Positions 9,901-17,886 are shown, numbered from the stretch's first letter. The stretch is 40,110 bases of DNA from Chloroflexota bacterium (GCA_019239775.1 JAFAZN010000048.1:1-40110), one strand, 5' to 3'. A program made the numbers and translations. Notes: generated by a model not told the origin, from the letters alone.

Positions 9901-10137
9901 GGGCAATTGGAATCTGCGTCACATTACGCGGACAAGTCGATCGAATTCGCACGCGCAGCGAACGCCCGCCACCAGGAGGCAATGACACAACGTGTCCTGG
10001 GTGAGATTGCGCTCGCGCGCGGCGACGCCCAGTCAGCGCAAAACCTGCTGGAGGCCAGCCGCCAAACACTCGCCGACGTAGGCGAGGCTGGCGAGCTGGC
10101 CCGGACCGAAGCGGTACTGAGTCGACTAAAGGTGTGA
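6961..10137 (+). CDS. Zinc-ribbon / class III adenylate cyclase / AAA ATPase / TPR signalling protein
   Basis: 1058 residues. A zinc ribbon lies at the N-terminus (Cys11, Cys14, Cys25, Cys28). A class III cyclase domain covers ~55-235. The metal aspartates are Asp64 (FADLAGST) and Asp108 (KYIGDAIMAVFG). Lys104 in TIDKYIGD fits ATP selection, and Asn185 and Arg189 of DTVNTAQR are the transition-state pair, so the domain looks active. An ATPase of the AAA/STAND type follows (LVGRAAEL at ~250, Walker A GEAGVGKS at 279-286, Walker B-like VVAEDLHWAD near 400). TPR-like helices run from ~660 to the end. Proteins of this layout make cAMP under control of the ATPase/TPR half; the stimulus is unknown. 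The 3' end overlaps the convergent peptidase gene by 12 bp. A CRP-family regulator lies 4.7 kb downstream. Confidence 0.94.
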   Translation: MPRAPRVGRKCANCGYALRPSHRFCPNCGTPAAANVSGPSLQVATDPLVDLSENRRLVTILFADLAGSTQLGEQLDPEDLRQFLASYFAAASRQIQRFGGTIDKYIGDAIMAVFGAPVAHEDDAERAINAALAFQAAFAELNDELTRKHAVASALRIGINTGEVVAGLLSGGLAGAYTVVGDTVNTAQRFEAAAPPGGILVSESTWKLSRRGFEFEWIPPLTLRGKSEPQVAFRVVRRLVTELDATPTPLVGRAAELAHLRNAMDTAASGHGRLLHVVGEAGVGKSRLLREFRATVDPRVVHVVARCASFEVETPYALAARLLRGVLQVAAGAPEQLVRGTIQQLLERTQTSADARETELLLDVLGYGERATFDPESKRRVVLALMRRFLVRDTAQEPTMVVAEDLHWADAASSGLLAELSRDIPASYSLVITTSRPGWQTPWAAENVDLEALPEEGARSLVELAFGQPVDEELAQTVLARTGGNPFFIEEVVRGLVEGQEVRDTGGVLALATDRAVRLPATIQEVLAAHLDRLAPSEKRVLQPAAVCGRTFAEEVVERIAANGSIVSNLVTLEQERLIVPQPVLQRTYLFRHALIQEVAYQTQLQSQRRQFHGAIGEALEVLYPDRLDELIGELAFHYGRSDHTPKALQWLVRAGDRARGLFANQEALRYYTSALERAQDGDGPQDAGTILERIGDIQHLVGRYDDAIISFRSAQRRVGSPASSIQARLERKVGTALRIKGAYSEATAAFQTALDRLGQALDIESAHIRLQVGQLYWRTGRYKEAQDALSRAVGTATKLGRNDVLAEGLKQLGNIPLHSGDPKEAVTYFRRSQHLYEQLEDLAGIAAVRMNLGAVYGRMGLWDDCLAELEASLKLHERIGDVWHIGVDYNNIGEAHRSRGDYHNAIAAFERAHRLYIDIQDAACIALALTGLGMARVEAGDLEHGRDDLLEAEAQFSSLGRSMYLPDIYRFLASADLALGQLESASHYADKSIEFARAANARHQEAMTQRVLGEIALARGDAQSAQNLLEASRQTLADVGEAGELARTEAVLSRLKV

Positions 10138-13100
10138 GGTCGTCTGGCCTGAGAACACCACGACCGTGGAGCCGGTCCGATCGCCTTGAGCCGTGACCAC
10201 GACAACTGGCGCTTTGTCGTCTTCGTCCTTGTCGCCTTGCACGAAAGCCGTCACATCTAGCTGGCGAATTTCTCCAGCATTCAGGCCGGTCACGCCGAGT
10301 GTGCGCTCATCGGTCTGGAACTGGACGTTCTCCAGGCCCGGCGTACCGTTGAACACCGTTGCTTGAGTCTCAATCGGCGACAACGTCGCGCTCTCCTGAG
10401 TTGGGGATGACGACGCCTGGCCAACCTGCACGAGATCGCCTACGCAGTGAGTCATGTTGCCGTCCACATCGGCCACATCCAGCGCCACGTGCATGGCCTG
10501 ACTCAGATTGGGTCGCGTGATCGTCACCGCGAGTGGCGAGGTAATTCCAGCGGAATAGCTCGGTACCGAGAACGTCGCGTTGCCAAGCTCCGCTGGAGTA
10601 ACGCTGGCCAAACCACTGCCGCGATCCTGGACGGTAATCGTCCCCGACACCGCCACACCGCTGGGGTCGTAACTGATGCTGGTCAACAGACAGGTGGGTG
10701 GGGTCCGGTCCGCTGTGACCGTTGTGGTCGCGCTGGACGCAAGATAGTACGGATCGGTCAGGTTGATCGTGCCACCACCAGCGGTCGGGATCGTGCCGGG
10801 GAACGTTACCCGCACGTTGTACGTACCCGCAGGCACGGACATGCCGCGCAATTCCGCCAGGCCATTCGCATTGGTTTCTACAGCGCGCGTGGCGTTGACG
10901 GCCGCTCCGCTGGAGCTCGTGCCTGAGAATGTGAAGTAGACGAACCGCTCGCGCATTGGCGTGCCATTGGCATCGGTGAGAATCGCCAGATACGGCGTGG
11001 CACCAAAACGAAGGTTCGTCGCTTCCTTGTTAACGGTGGCGGGTGTTTGGAGTGCGCTGCTGCCGAGACAGCTTGCGTTCTCGGCAAACGTCACAATCAA
11101 CGCATAGTTGGCGGGCACCTCTTGTACGTTGAACGTTGCGCTGGCAGTTCCGCCCGCGTTTGTATTGACCGTCTGCACTTGCGAGCCGATATTGAAGGTG
11201 AGCGGTTGGCCGCTAGCGGAGCAATTCGCGCGATTTGAATTTAGCGTGGCGGAGAATGTGGCGTTGAGTCCATAGGTGATCGGACTCGGCAGCGTGCTAA
11301 TCGTGACGGATGTGCGGGCCTTCGGATTGCCGATGGTCGCGGTCTGAGTCACGAGGCTGAAATAGCGCCCGTCATTGTTGCGCGAGCTAACAAGACCCGT
11401 GCCGGTCACGGCCTGAATTGCGAGCTGGAGGTCGGCGGCTGTGGCGCCCGGGAACGCGCTCGGATCAATGTCGCCGAAATAGTGACGTACCAGACTTCCT
11501 GGCGCGGAGGAACTGTTGAGGAAGAACGCATTCGCGCACGAAGCGGTGGTTGTTGGACCGTCCGCTCTGGATGACACCAGACTACAGGTCTTCCAGTGGC
11601 CAGTACCGCCGGGTGTTGGCGGAACCGTGTAGTTCACCAGGACGTCGAAGATATCCGCGGCCGACGAACCGCTCACCGTGATATCCACGTGGAGGAGCGC
11701 TCCGTTCGGTGACAGTTTGACGTCGTTGATCGTTGCAGGTCCGGCGAATGCGGCTCCGTTGGTGAGATTTGAGTAATACACACGCAGCTTGGTCGCCGAG
11801 TCATCGTACTGGCGTGTGGTGCCAGTAATCCCATCCGACGATTGCCACTGGATCGGTGTCGTCACCAGCTCCTGACCCGCCAGCTCGTTCAAGCTGAATG
11901 TCTGAAACGGCCAGAAACCCTGCGTCGGCCAGGGTGGGCGGGCGCCGCTCACCTCCGTCGCGGGTAGATCCACAGTCACCGTTGAATTCGGGTGATCGAC
12001 ATAGTCAGCGCCGATGAGCGCAACTCCACGCGCCGTACCAGCACTTTGCGACGAGATGTCGAAACCCTTGAACGGGAGCGTCGCTCGGTACGGGACCTCT
12101 TGCTTTCCAGCGGCCTGGTCCGTTGACTGGTGATCGGCCTCATAGTAAGTGGACGAAACGTCGCCGGTTTCGAGCGTGTGCTGTGTCAATGTATAGTTCG
12201 GCGCCACGGTGTCTGCGGAGAGCGAATGGCTCTCGTCCGCGACCTGTGGATTGACTGGCTGCGTATTTGGTCCCGGCTTGGCAACGCGCGTTGGCAGACC
12301 GATGCTCCACATAGGCGGTCCGTAAAACGTCAGCTCTTCGAGACTCTTTTTATCGACGCCAGTAGTCGCGCCCGAATTCTGGATGTACTTGCGCTTGGCG
12401 TTCGTGAGAGCCATGCCGACCGGCACCGTCGAGGGCGCCCCATCCGTAAGCTCCTGGGTGACCAGCGCCAGCAATTCCTCGCTATACCCGATGAAATCCG
12501 TATCGCCGTAACCGAACCCGGAGTTTCCCAGCACCATTGCGCCGCGGTTCTGGAACGTCTCGGTGAAGGCGCGCTGATCGGTCACGAATTGCGGCGGCGC
12601 CGTTGGATTCGGAATGACGTCGCCGTCGATCAACGGGTACGCCATGTGGCAGCCGATCGAAACGACCAGTGTGTTCTTGAAGCGCGTGTCGGTCGTGGGT
12701 AATCCAGCGATCTCGCTGGTGGAGATGGTCGTGGGATGCGCCGTCGCGTAGTCAGCGGCGACCGCCTGATTGGATTCCGCATGCCAGTTGACGGCGACGA
12801 TACCGGGCGTGGCGGCGCCGAAGAGCTTGCCGCGCAGATCGGAGGCCGTCCACGTATCGCTGATCAGCGAATCCGTATTCACGCCGGCGGACGAGAGTTG
12901 ATTGACTTCGAACTTCGCGAGGTCCGTAAAGAACGTATAGCCGGTCACAAGCGCGGACGTCGGATGTGCCACGCCATTGTTGTCGATGAAGTCCTGCAGC
13001 ACGTTTTGAATATCAACTGGGAATTCGACGATGCGACCAACGGCCATGTTGGCATCGGGCAGGCTCACGTCACTTTCGAGCCGCGTCGCGGGCTTGAAAC

Positions 13101-14673
13101 TCACGTAGTAGCCGTCCGTCATGACGTAGGCATTCGCGAGTGAGGCGGCACTCTTGCTGGTATCGATCAGGCCCGGGTTGTAGCCGTTTTCGCGCTCCAG
13201 CTCGGCAGTATCCGTCGTCAGGTGATAAGGCACGACGGTGTGTCCACCGAGAATCGTCACGTACTGGAACGCAGGACCGGATTGAACTCGATAGGCATCG
13301 ATCAGGTCGTGCAACGCTGAAGCTACGACGTTTGCCGCTGCGGGACAGCTCGGGAACGGCGGTGTATCCCATTGCGCATAATCCGCTTGTAAACCGCCGT
13401 CCGTTGCCAGATCGACCACCAGGCCTTGGACAGCGGAGTGATTCGCGAAGTTGTTCACCGTCGTCCGAAAGCTGGAGAGCAGCGTCGCGTTGCTCGCGTC
13501 GGTGAGGGGCTTGCCGTTGGGCCCAACCAGCCGAGCGGTATCGGTGATAATCAGGGTCTTCTTGCCACCAGGCAAACTGGTGCTGGTAGGTGAAAGAAGC
13601 GAGGAAGACGCCGTCTTCTTCAGCACCGGCGCCACTCCCGACTGCGGCGGCACGCCGCACGTACCAATGACCGTGGCGAGAAGTGTCATCGTCCGACCAG
13701 TGTCGAATGATGCGTCGTCGTTGTAGATGCGGATGTAAAAGTCGCCCGACAAATCAAAGGTATTGCGCGTGATCTGTCCATTTGCCGACCACGCCAGCAG
13801 GTCCTGGATTTGCACGGTGAGATAGCCACCTGCACACGTGTCCGACGAGACTGAGAGGCCCAGGGCCTGGCATAGCTGTGTCGTATCGAAGGGACTGCTA
13901 TTCCAGGGGCTGCTATTCCACGGGCTACTGTTCCAGGGGCTGCTGTTCCATGGGCTGCTATTCCAGGGGCTACTGTTCCAGGGACTGCTGTTCCACGGGC
14001 TGCTGTTCCACGGACTGCTCGCCGTGCCGTTCATTGAGGCGTCGAGCTGCTGCAGGTCCACCTGGTTCGGACTCGACAGCAACGTCTGCAGGTCCTGGCG
14101 CAGGTCCTTGAACAACGCCACACGCGTATGCGGCCCCGCGTTGTTAACAAGTATGGAAATTTGCTGTCCTGGCTGGACCGCGACTTTCCGCCAGATGGAC
14201 TGATTGGCTTTGCAAATGGTGTCGCTGACAGTGACGCCACGCGGATCCAACGCGGCCGCCCGATCCCAGCTCTGGTCGGAGCAGGGTGGTGGCGGCGGCA
14301 GAATCACGCCGTCGGTGGTGTCGGCCGTCGTACCGCAACTGAGCTGCGGCTGGGAATCGGAGTTGGACGTGTAGCGCAGTTGGTAGAGCGCTCCCTGAGC
14401 TGCGCCAGTGAACGTGAAATTGGCATTGCCGTCAGCAGTAGTGCGCGCAACCTCTGCGGATCCGCTGAGCAACTGTACGGTGGCGAAGGGAAGCGCTTGC
14501 ACTCCGTCGTCGCTGGGGCACTGGGCGGTCCCTGAAATGGTGACGCCTGGCTCAGTTTGGGCGATGGCAGGCGTTGCCGCGAGCGGTGCGGCGCCCGGCG
14601 CGACACCCGAAAGCAGCAGCACCATCGCCAGCAGCGTCCTCTTCAACAACGCAACCGAGAGCAACCGAACCAT
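10126..14673 (-). CDS. Large secreted C25-like (gingipain-type) cysteine peptidase with NSSPW repeats and Ig-like domains
   Basis: 1515 residues from ATG 14673, chosen because GGAGG lies ~6 bases upstream and a signal peptide (1-38, ending PAIA) follows. A longer upstream frame lacks both. Residues ~42-100 look like a carboxypeptidase-regulatory-like fold and ~120-200 like a pre-peptidase C-terminal domain. Nine NSSPW-type pentapeptides lie at 218-262. The central ~340-800 region has a clan CD layout: YVTILGGHTVVPYH, then VNWHAES (His631), then SIGCHMAYPL (Cys675). The 44-residue His-Cys spacing resembles the C25 dyad. The C-terminal ~1125-1400 region has Ig-like/Big-type modules (YGLNATFSATL, GTASATFNV). 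No LPXTG or sorting domain is visible, so release or non-covalent attachment is inferred. Peptidase assignment rests on these motifs, not on a search. Confidence 0.88.
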   Translation of the reverse strand: MVRLLSVALLKRTLLAMVLLLSGVAPGAAPLAATPAIAQTEPGVTISGTAQCPSDDGVQALPFATVQLLSGSAEVARTTADGNANFTFTGAAQGALYQLRYTSNSDSQPQLSCGTTADTTDGVILPPPPPCSDQSWDRAAALDPRGVTVSDTICKANQSIWRKVAVQPGQQISILVNNAGPHTRVALFKDLRQDLQTLLSSPNQVDLQQLDASMNGTASSPWNSSPWNSSPWNSSPWNSSPWNSSPWNSSPWNSSPWNSSPFDTTQLCQALGLSVSSDTCAGGYLTVQIQDLLAWSANGQITRNTFDLSGDFYIRIYNDDASFDTGRTMTLLATVIGTCGVPPQSGVAPVLKKTASSSLLSPTSTSLPGGKKTLIITDTARLVGPNGKPLTDASNATLLSSFRTTVNNFANHSAVQGLVVDLATDGGLQADYAQWDTPPFPSCPAAANVVASALHDLIDAYRVQSGPAFQYVTILGGHTVVPYHLTTDTAELERENGYNPGLIDTSKSAASLANAYVMTDGYYVSFKPATRLESDVSLPDANMAVGRIVEFPVDIQNVLQDFIDNNGVAHPTSALVTGYTFFTDLAKFEVNQLSSAGVNTDSLISDTWTASDLRGKLFGAATPGIVAVNWHAESNQAVAADYATAHPTTISTSEIAGLPTTDTRFKNTLVVSIGCHMAYPLIDGDVIPNPTAPPQFVTDQRAFTETFQNRGAMVLGNSGFGYGDTDFIGYSEELLALVTQELTDGAPSTVPVGMALTNAKRKYIQNSGATTGVDKKSLEELTFYGPPMWSIGLPTRVAKPGPNTQPVNPQVADESHSLSADTVAPNYTLTQHTLETGDVSSTYYEADHQSTDQAAGKQEVPYRATLPFKGFDISSQSAGTARGVALIGADYVDHPNSTVTVDLPATEVSGARPPWPTQGFWPFQTFSLNELAGQELVTTPIQWQSSDGITGTTRQYDDSATKLRVYYSNLTNGAAFAGPATINDVKLSPNGALLHVDITVSGSSAADIFDVLVNYTVPPTPGGTGHWKTCSLVSSRADGPTTTASCANAFFLNSSSAPGSLVRHYFGDIDPSAFPGATAADLQLAIQAVTGTGLVSSRNNDGRYFSLVTQTATIGNPKARTSVTISTLPSPITYGLNATFSATLNSNRANCSASGQPLTFNIGSQVQTVNTNAGGTASATFNVQEVPANYALIVTFAENASCLGSSALQTPATVNKEATNLRFGATPYLAILTDANGTPMRERFVYFTFSGTSSSGAAVNATRAVETNANGLAELRGMSVPAGTYNVRVTFPGTIPTAGGGTINLTDPYYLASSATTTVTADRTPPTCLLTSISYDPSGVAVSGTITVQDRGSGLASVTPAELGNATFSVPSYSAGITSPLAVTITRPNLSQAMHVALDVADVDGNMTHCVGDLVQVGQASSSPTQESATLSPIETQATVFNGTPGLENVQFQTDERTLGVTGLNAGEIRQLDVTAFVQGDKDEDDKAPVVVVTAQGDRTGSTVVVFSGQTTSHL
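13888..14022 (-). repeat. Nine tandem 15-bp units encoding NSSPW pentapeptides
   Basis: Nine in-frame 15-base units encode eight (A/N)SSPW and one terminal NSSPF. The units differ at third codon positions (e.g. AAT/AAC, AGC/AGT, CCC/CCG/CCA) while the peptide is constant. This points to selection on the peptide rather than a fresh DNA duplication. The array lies between the pre-peptidase-like module and the peptidase domain. Confidence 0.97.
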
Positions 14674-14712
14674 GCATCCTCCAGGGGTCAGACAGGCGGG
14701 CGGGCGCGCCCC

Positions 14713-14718
14713 ATAGTA
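14713..14718 (-). promoter_or_regulatory. Possible -10 box TACTAT for the peptidase gene
   Basis: TACTAT on the minus strand lies 39 bases before ATG 14673, leaving room for a ~30-base leader that contains the GGAGG Shine-Dalgarno. No good -35 hexamer is seen at 16-18 bases. Confidence 0.35.
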
Positions 14719-14824
14719 GCAGCGCCCTACAATGCGTTGGTTGCATTCGGGTTGAGATAGGTGAAATTGCGGATGGTAGTGATGGCCAGGGTGTCGTAGC
14801 CTCGACCATCGGAGAAGAGAGCTT

Positions 14825-15577
14825 ATGTCCGGTTCGATCACACACAGCGACTCCACGCGCGGCGGCATGCGGCGCTCCCCGGCACAGCCCGTACGCGCAG
14901 ACCCTGAGCTCCTGGCACGGGTTGGGCTGTTTGCCGACCTGTCGTCGGCCGAGCTGATCGGACTGGCGGCGCTCATGCGACCCCGTGCCTACGCCCGCGA
15001 CGAGGTCATCTACTTGCGCGGCGATGCCGGGACCGCCTTTTACGTCCTTGCTACCGGCCGCGTGAAGATCGCGCTGACTTCGCCTGAAGGGAAAGAGCTG
15101 ATCCTGCGGCGGCTCGGCCCCGGCGACTTCCACGGCGAGCTCGCGCTCCTCGATGACGAGCCCCGTTCAGCCGACGCCGTGGCGACTGAAGCCAGCGTCT
15201 TGCTCGTGCTGCAGCGTGATGCATTCCGCCAGTTTCTGGCCGACCACCCGACCGTCGGCACCAAGCTGCTGGCGACCGTCAGCAGTTACCTGCGGCGCAA
15301 CGCCGAGCTGATTCAGGACGCGACCTTCCTCGACGTGCCCGCTCGGCTTGCGCGCACCCTGCTCGAACTTGCTGGCGGCACCGATGGCGCCTTGCCGGCC
15401 GCTGGCGCGGTCATTCCCGATCGGATGAAGCAGTCCGAGCTGGCCTCCCTGGTGGGTGCCACGCGAGAAAGCATCAACAAGTGGCTCGGCTCATTCGAGC
15501 GCCAGGGCCTGATTCGCTATGACAAAGGCCAGATCACCCTGGTCAAGCCCTCAGGCCTGCAACAGCGCATCTACTGA
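14825..15577 (+). CDS. CRP/FNR-family transcription regulator with intact cAMP-type pocket
   Basis: 250 residues. The cyclic-nucleotide-binding fold covers ~35-150. The phosphate-binding cassette FHGELALLDDEPRSA keeps Gly104-Glu105-Leu106 and Arg114-Ser115, which match the Glu and Arg-Ser that contact cAMP in Escherichia coli CRP. A dimer helix follows (~145-180). A winged HTH covers ~200-245, with QSELASLVGATRESINKWL as the helix-turn-helix and the RESI recognition start typical of the family. No FNR-type cysteine cluster is present. The ATG has GGAGAAGAGAG about 10 bases upstream. The gene is divergent from the peptidase gene and ends two bases from a convergent tRNA. Its targets are unknown; a link with the cyclase encoded nearby is inference. 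Confidence 0.93.
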   Translation: MSGSITHSDSTRGGMRRSPAQPVRADPELLARVGLFADLSSAELIGLAALMRPRAYARDEVIYLRGDAGTAFYVLATGRVKIALTSPEGKELILRRLGPGDFHGELALLDDEPRSADAVATEASVLLVLQRDAFRQFLADHPTVGTKLLATVSSYLRRNAELIQDATFLDVPARLARTLLELAGGTDGALPAAGAVIPDRMKQSELASLVGATRESINKWLGSFERQGLIRYDKGQITLVKPSGLQQRIY

Positions 15578-15579
15578 GG

Positions 15580-15653
15580 TGGGCGCGGTAGGAGTCGAAC
15601 CTACGACCCCCGCTATGTCGAAGCGGTACTCTAACCAGCTGAGCTACGCGCCC
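15580..15653 (-). tRNA. tRNA-Val (anticodon GAC)
   Basis: The cloverleaf folds fully on the minus strand: acceptor GGGCGCG/CGCGCCC with A73, D-arm GCTC/GAGT (last pair G-T), anticodon stem CCGCT/AGCGG, T-arm GTAGG-TTCGACT-CCTAC. The anticodon loop is TCGACAT, giving anticodon GAC. Base 33 is C where nearly all tRNAs have T. CCA is not encoded. The short variable loop excludes Ser and Leu. Confidence 0.95.
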
Positions 15654-15708
15654 GGGTAAGCCCGAGTATATCGCGGCCGGATTGCTGGTCGCCACAGCGT
15701 TTGAAGCA

Positions 15709-15714
15709 TATGAT
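15709..15714 (+). promoter_or_regulatory. -10 box TATGAT for the lipoprotein esterase gene
   Basis: TATGAT ends 5 bases before ATG 15720, so a normal start point falls on or next to the codon, and no Shine-Dalgarno is present. TTGCTG at 15682-15687 would be a -35 only at an unusually long 21-base spacing. Confidence 0.4.
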
Positions 15715-15719
15715 TCGTG

Positions 15720-16775
15720 ATGGGCCAGGCCTTGCGGTCGCATCTTCTCGTCTGGGCACTGTGCGTTGTCTGGCTCGCCGCCGCGTGCGCGCCTGTTCCC
15801 GTGGCGGAGCCCACTGCTGAACCGACCGTCTCGCTGAAGCCCGCCAACCTGTTGACGCCGCGGCCAACGCTGCCGCCAGCCACCGCAACTCCCATCGTCG
15901 TCGACGATGAAAACTACCAGGCCGCGGGCATCCGGGTGCTGCCTACCGAAGCGCCCAAGCCACTGCTGCCGACAGCCACGCCAACCCCCGCGCTCACGGG
16001 AACGCCGGTGCTCGCCTCTGAGCCGCTCCAGGGCTTCCTGATGGATGACATCTTCGATAGTCCCATCATCGGTGAGGCCTTCAAGTATCGGGTCTACCTC
16101 CCGCCCGACTATCTCAGCTCGCCGCGGCGCCGCTACCCGGTGCTCTATATGCTCCACGGCGCGGGCGGCAACTACACCGAATGGTCCGATTCGTTCCTGC
16201 CAGAGCAGATTGATCGCATGATCGTGGCGGATGAAGTGCAACCGATGATCGTGGTGATGCCCGACGATGGCGAATCCACGTATTGGGCTAACTGGGACAA
16301 TGGCCCGCGTTGGGGCGATTACGTCACTGAGGACGTTGTGGGCATCATCGACCAGCGCTATCGCACCTTGACGCGGCCCTCAGATCGAGCCGTCGGCGGC
16401 CTGTCGATGGGCGGGCTTGGAGCCCTGAACCTGGGATTCCAGCACCCGGACGTGTTCGGCGTCGTTGGGTCGCACAGCCCTTCTGTGCGGCTGACGCCAG
16501 ATCCGGCGCTGTGGTTCCTCACCGGCGATAACTTCTGGGAGCACAATCCGATCTGGCTGGCAGAGCACGAGTCCGGCCTCGACGGGCTCAAGATCTGGCT
16601 CGATGTCGGCACCGACGACATCTGGCTGCCCAACATCGAGGCCGTGCACAGTACGCTCGTGACTGAAGGCCTCCAGGTGGACTGGCACGAGTTCCCTGGG
16701 CCGCACGAGGCGGAGTACTGGATCGAACACGTCCCCGACTACCTGCGCTTCTACAGCAGCGCCTTCGCCAGCTAG
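15720..16775 (+). CDS. Lipoprotein alpha/beta-hydrolase, esterase D-like
   Basis: 351 residues from ATG 15720; a GTG one codon earlier is also possible. The lipobox LAAAC puts the acylated Cys at 23. A Thr/Pro linker follows to ~100. The hydrolase domain (~105-348) has the oxyanion turn MLHGAGGNYTEW, nucleophile motif GGLSMGG (Ser229), an acid in DVGTDD (~299) and His329 in GPHEAEYW. This order fits the putative esterase family PF00756 (esterase D / trehalose mycolyltransferase-like). It should act outside the membrane on an ester; the substrate is not evident. Upstream is the tRNA on the opposite strand; downstream is an intergenic repeat and a second secreted hydrolase on the same strand. 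Confidence 0.92.
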   Translation: MGQALRSHLLVWALCVVWLAAACAPVPVAEPTAEPTVSLKPANLLTPRPTLPPATATPIVVDDENYQAAGIRVLPTEAPKPLLPTATPTPALTGTPVLASEPLQGFLMDDIFDSPIIGEAFKYRVYLPPDYLSSPRRRYPVLYMLHGAGGNYTEWSDSFLPEQIDRMIVADEVQPMIVVMPDDGESTYWANWDNGPRWGDYVTEDVVGIIDQRYRTLTRPSDRAVGGLSMGGLGALNLGFQHPDVFGVVGSHSPSVRLTPDPALWFLTGDNFWEHNPIWLAEHESGLDGLKIWLDVGTDDIWLPNIEAVHSTLVTEGLQVDWHEFPGPHEAEYWIEHVPDYLRFYSSAFAS

Positions 16776-16783
16776 CTAGTTCC

Positions 16784-16920
16784 CTCTGGGTTCTGGTTCT
16801 CTCCGAGACGGGTTTTCTCAAGTAGAAAGCTTCGCGCCTTCTGCGTATGGCGCTCGGCTGCGTACGCCCCGGAGCACCAGCCCCGTTGGCCAAAGTGAAC
16901 CCAGGAGGAACTTAAAACTC
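16784..16920 (+). repeat. Intergenic repeat copy A
   Basis: Segments here resemble the region after thrS in the same order: a TTCTGGTTCTCT...TTTTCTC block at the left, then GTTGGCC and CAGGAGGAACTTAA. Copy B has TTCTGTTTCTCT...ATTCTC, GTTGGCC and CAGAAGGAACTCAA. Both copies lie just after a plus-strand stop codon. The alignment was made by eye, with a larger middle insert in copy A. Confidence 0.45.
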
Positions 16921-16986
16921 GGGTCGGAACTGCCGGCAGGTTGAACGCGCGCAATCCGCGGGTGCTTATACTGGCGGCCGCTCGCG

Positions 16987-17886
16987 ATGCCCCGCACGGT
17001 CACTCGGATCGGTCTGCCATTGCTGATGGCAGCGCTGTGTCTGTGGCTCGTTGGAGCGCAGGCAACCGCCGATCCCGCCGACAGCGTGGTCGATCCGTTA
17101 GCAGGCACTCCGATCCGCGGCATCTACGTCCGCGCACCCCAAACGCCCACGAGCACCAAGCCGCTGCAGGTCCTGCTCGCCCTGCATGGCATGGGCGGCA
17201 ACGGTCCAGACTTCGCCCGAGAGCTGATCGAACAGGCCGATCGCAACGGCTGGCTGCTGGTGGCTCCCACCATCGACTACGGCGACTGGACCAATCCCAG
17301 CGTCGTGGCAAACGAGGATCCCGTGCTCATCCAGGCACTGAACAATTACCTGGATCAACTGCCACAACTCGTCGGCGGACCGACGCGCCATCTCGTGCTG
17401 ATCCTCGGCCACTCGCGCGGAGCACAGCTCGCGCATCGGTTCGCCGAGTTCCGGCCCGACCGCGTCCTGGCGATTGCCGCGCTTTCGGCTGGCACCTACA
17501 CCATGCCCGAAAACGACGTGCGCTTCCCGTATGGCGTTCAGGACATGGACCAGTACACCGGCCACACGTTTGATGCGGCCCGCTTCGATTCGGTCGGGAT
17601 CTGGATAGGCGTCGGTGGCCAGGACACCAACGCCGCCGACGTGCCGCGCCAGTGGGACAACATCGAGGGTTCCACGCGAGTACAGCGCGCGCAGGCGTTC
17701 GAGTCGGCCGTGCAGCAGCTAGGCGCAAGCGCGGTGCTACGCGTATTCGGCGGTGCTGGCCACGGACTCACAACGGAAATGCGCAACGCCGCCTGCGACT
17801 TCTTGCGAGCCAGCGCGCAAACTGTAGAATCCCACCAGAACAGTTTTCTCAAACTCACACTCAAAGGCGTCGATCCGGACGAGTAG
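16987..17886 (+). CDS. Secreted alpha/beta hydrolase
   Basis: 299 residues. A signal peptide (~1-28, LLMAALCLWLVGAQATA) is followed by an alpha/beta-hydrolase core. It has oxyanion motif LALHGMGGNG (~64-73), nucleophile elbow GHSRG (Ser143), an acid in GGQDTNAAD (Asp213) and His259 in GGAGHGL. The family covers polyhydroxybutyrate depolymerase-like and general esterases; the substrate is not clear. No Shine-Dalgarno precedes ATG 16987. TATACT (16967-16972) with TTGAAC 20 bases upstream is a possible promoter giving a very short leader. The last ~20 codons overlap the start of the thrS T-box, and the stop TAG lies in its specifier-loop motif. The C-terminal ~15 residues beyond the hydrolase fold may owe their sequence to this RNA. 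Confidence 0.9.
   Translation: MPRTVTRIGLPLLMAALCLWLVGAQATADPADSVVDPLAGTPIRGIYVRAPQTPTSTKPLQVLLALHGMGGNGPDFARELIEQADRNGWLLVAPTIDYGDWTNPSVVANEDPVLIQALNNYLDQLPQLVGGPTRHLVLILGHSRGAQLAHRFAEFRPDRVLAIAALSAGTYTMPENDVRFPYGVQDMDQYTGHTFDAARFDSVGIWIGVGGQDTNAADVPRQWDNIEGSTRVQRAQAFESAVQQLGASAVLRVFGGAGHGLTTEMRNAACDFLRASAQTVESHQNSFLKLTLKGVDPDE
17803..17830 (+). promoter_or_regulatory. Putative thrS promoter inside the upstream hydrolase gene
   Basis: TTGCGA (17803-17808), a 16-base spacer and TAGAAT (17825-17830). The predicted start near 17837 lies ~28 bases before the first T-box helix. The site is within the coding sequence of the hydrolase gene, so thrS could be transcribed independently of it. Confidence 0.5.

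Noticed and set aside
13888..14022. Regular 15-base spacing suggesting a CRISPR or VNTR locus
   Set aside because: There are no spacers, the units are in frame with the peptidase gene, and they vary only at synonymous positions. It is a coding pentapeptide repeat.
14674..14976. 101-codon N-terminal extension of the peptidase gene
   Set aside because: It would overlap the CRP gene on the other strand, and a signal peptide with GGAGG spacing begins at ATG 14673.
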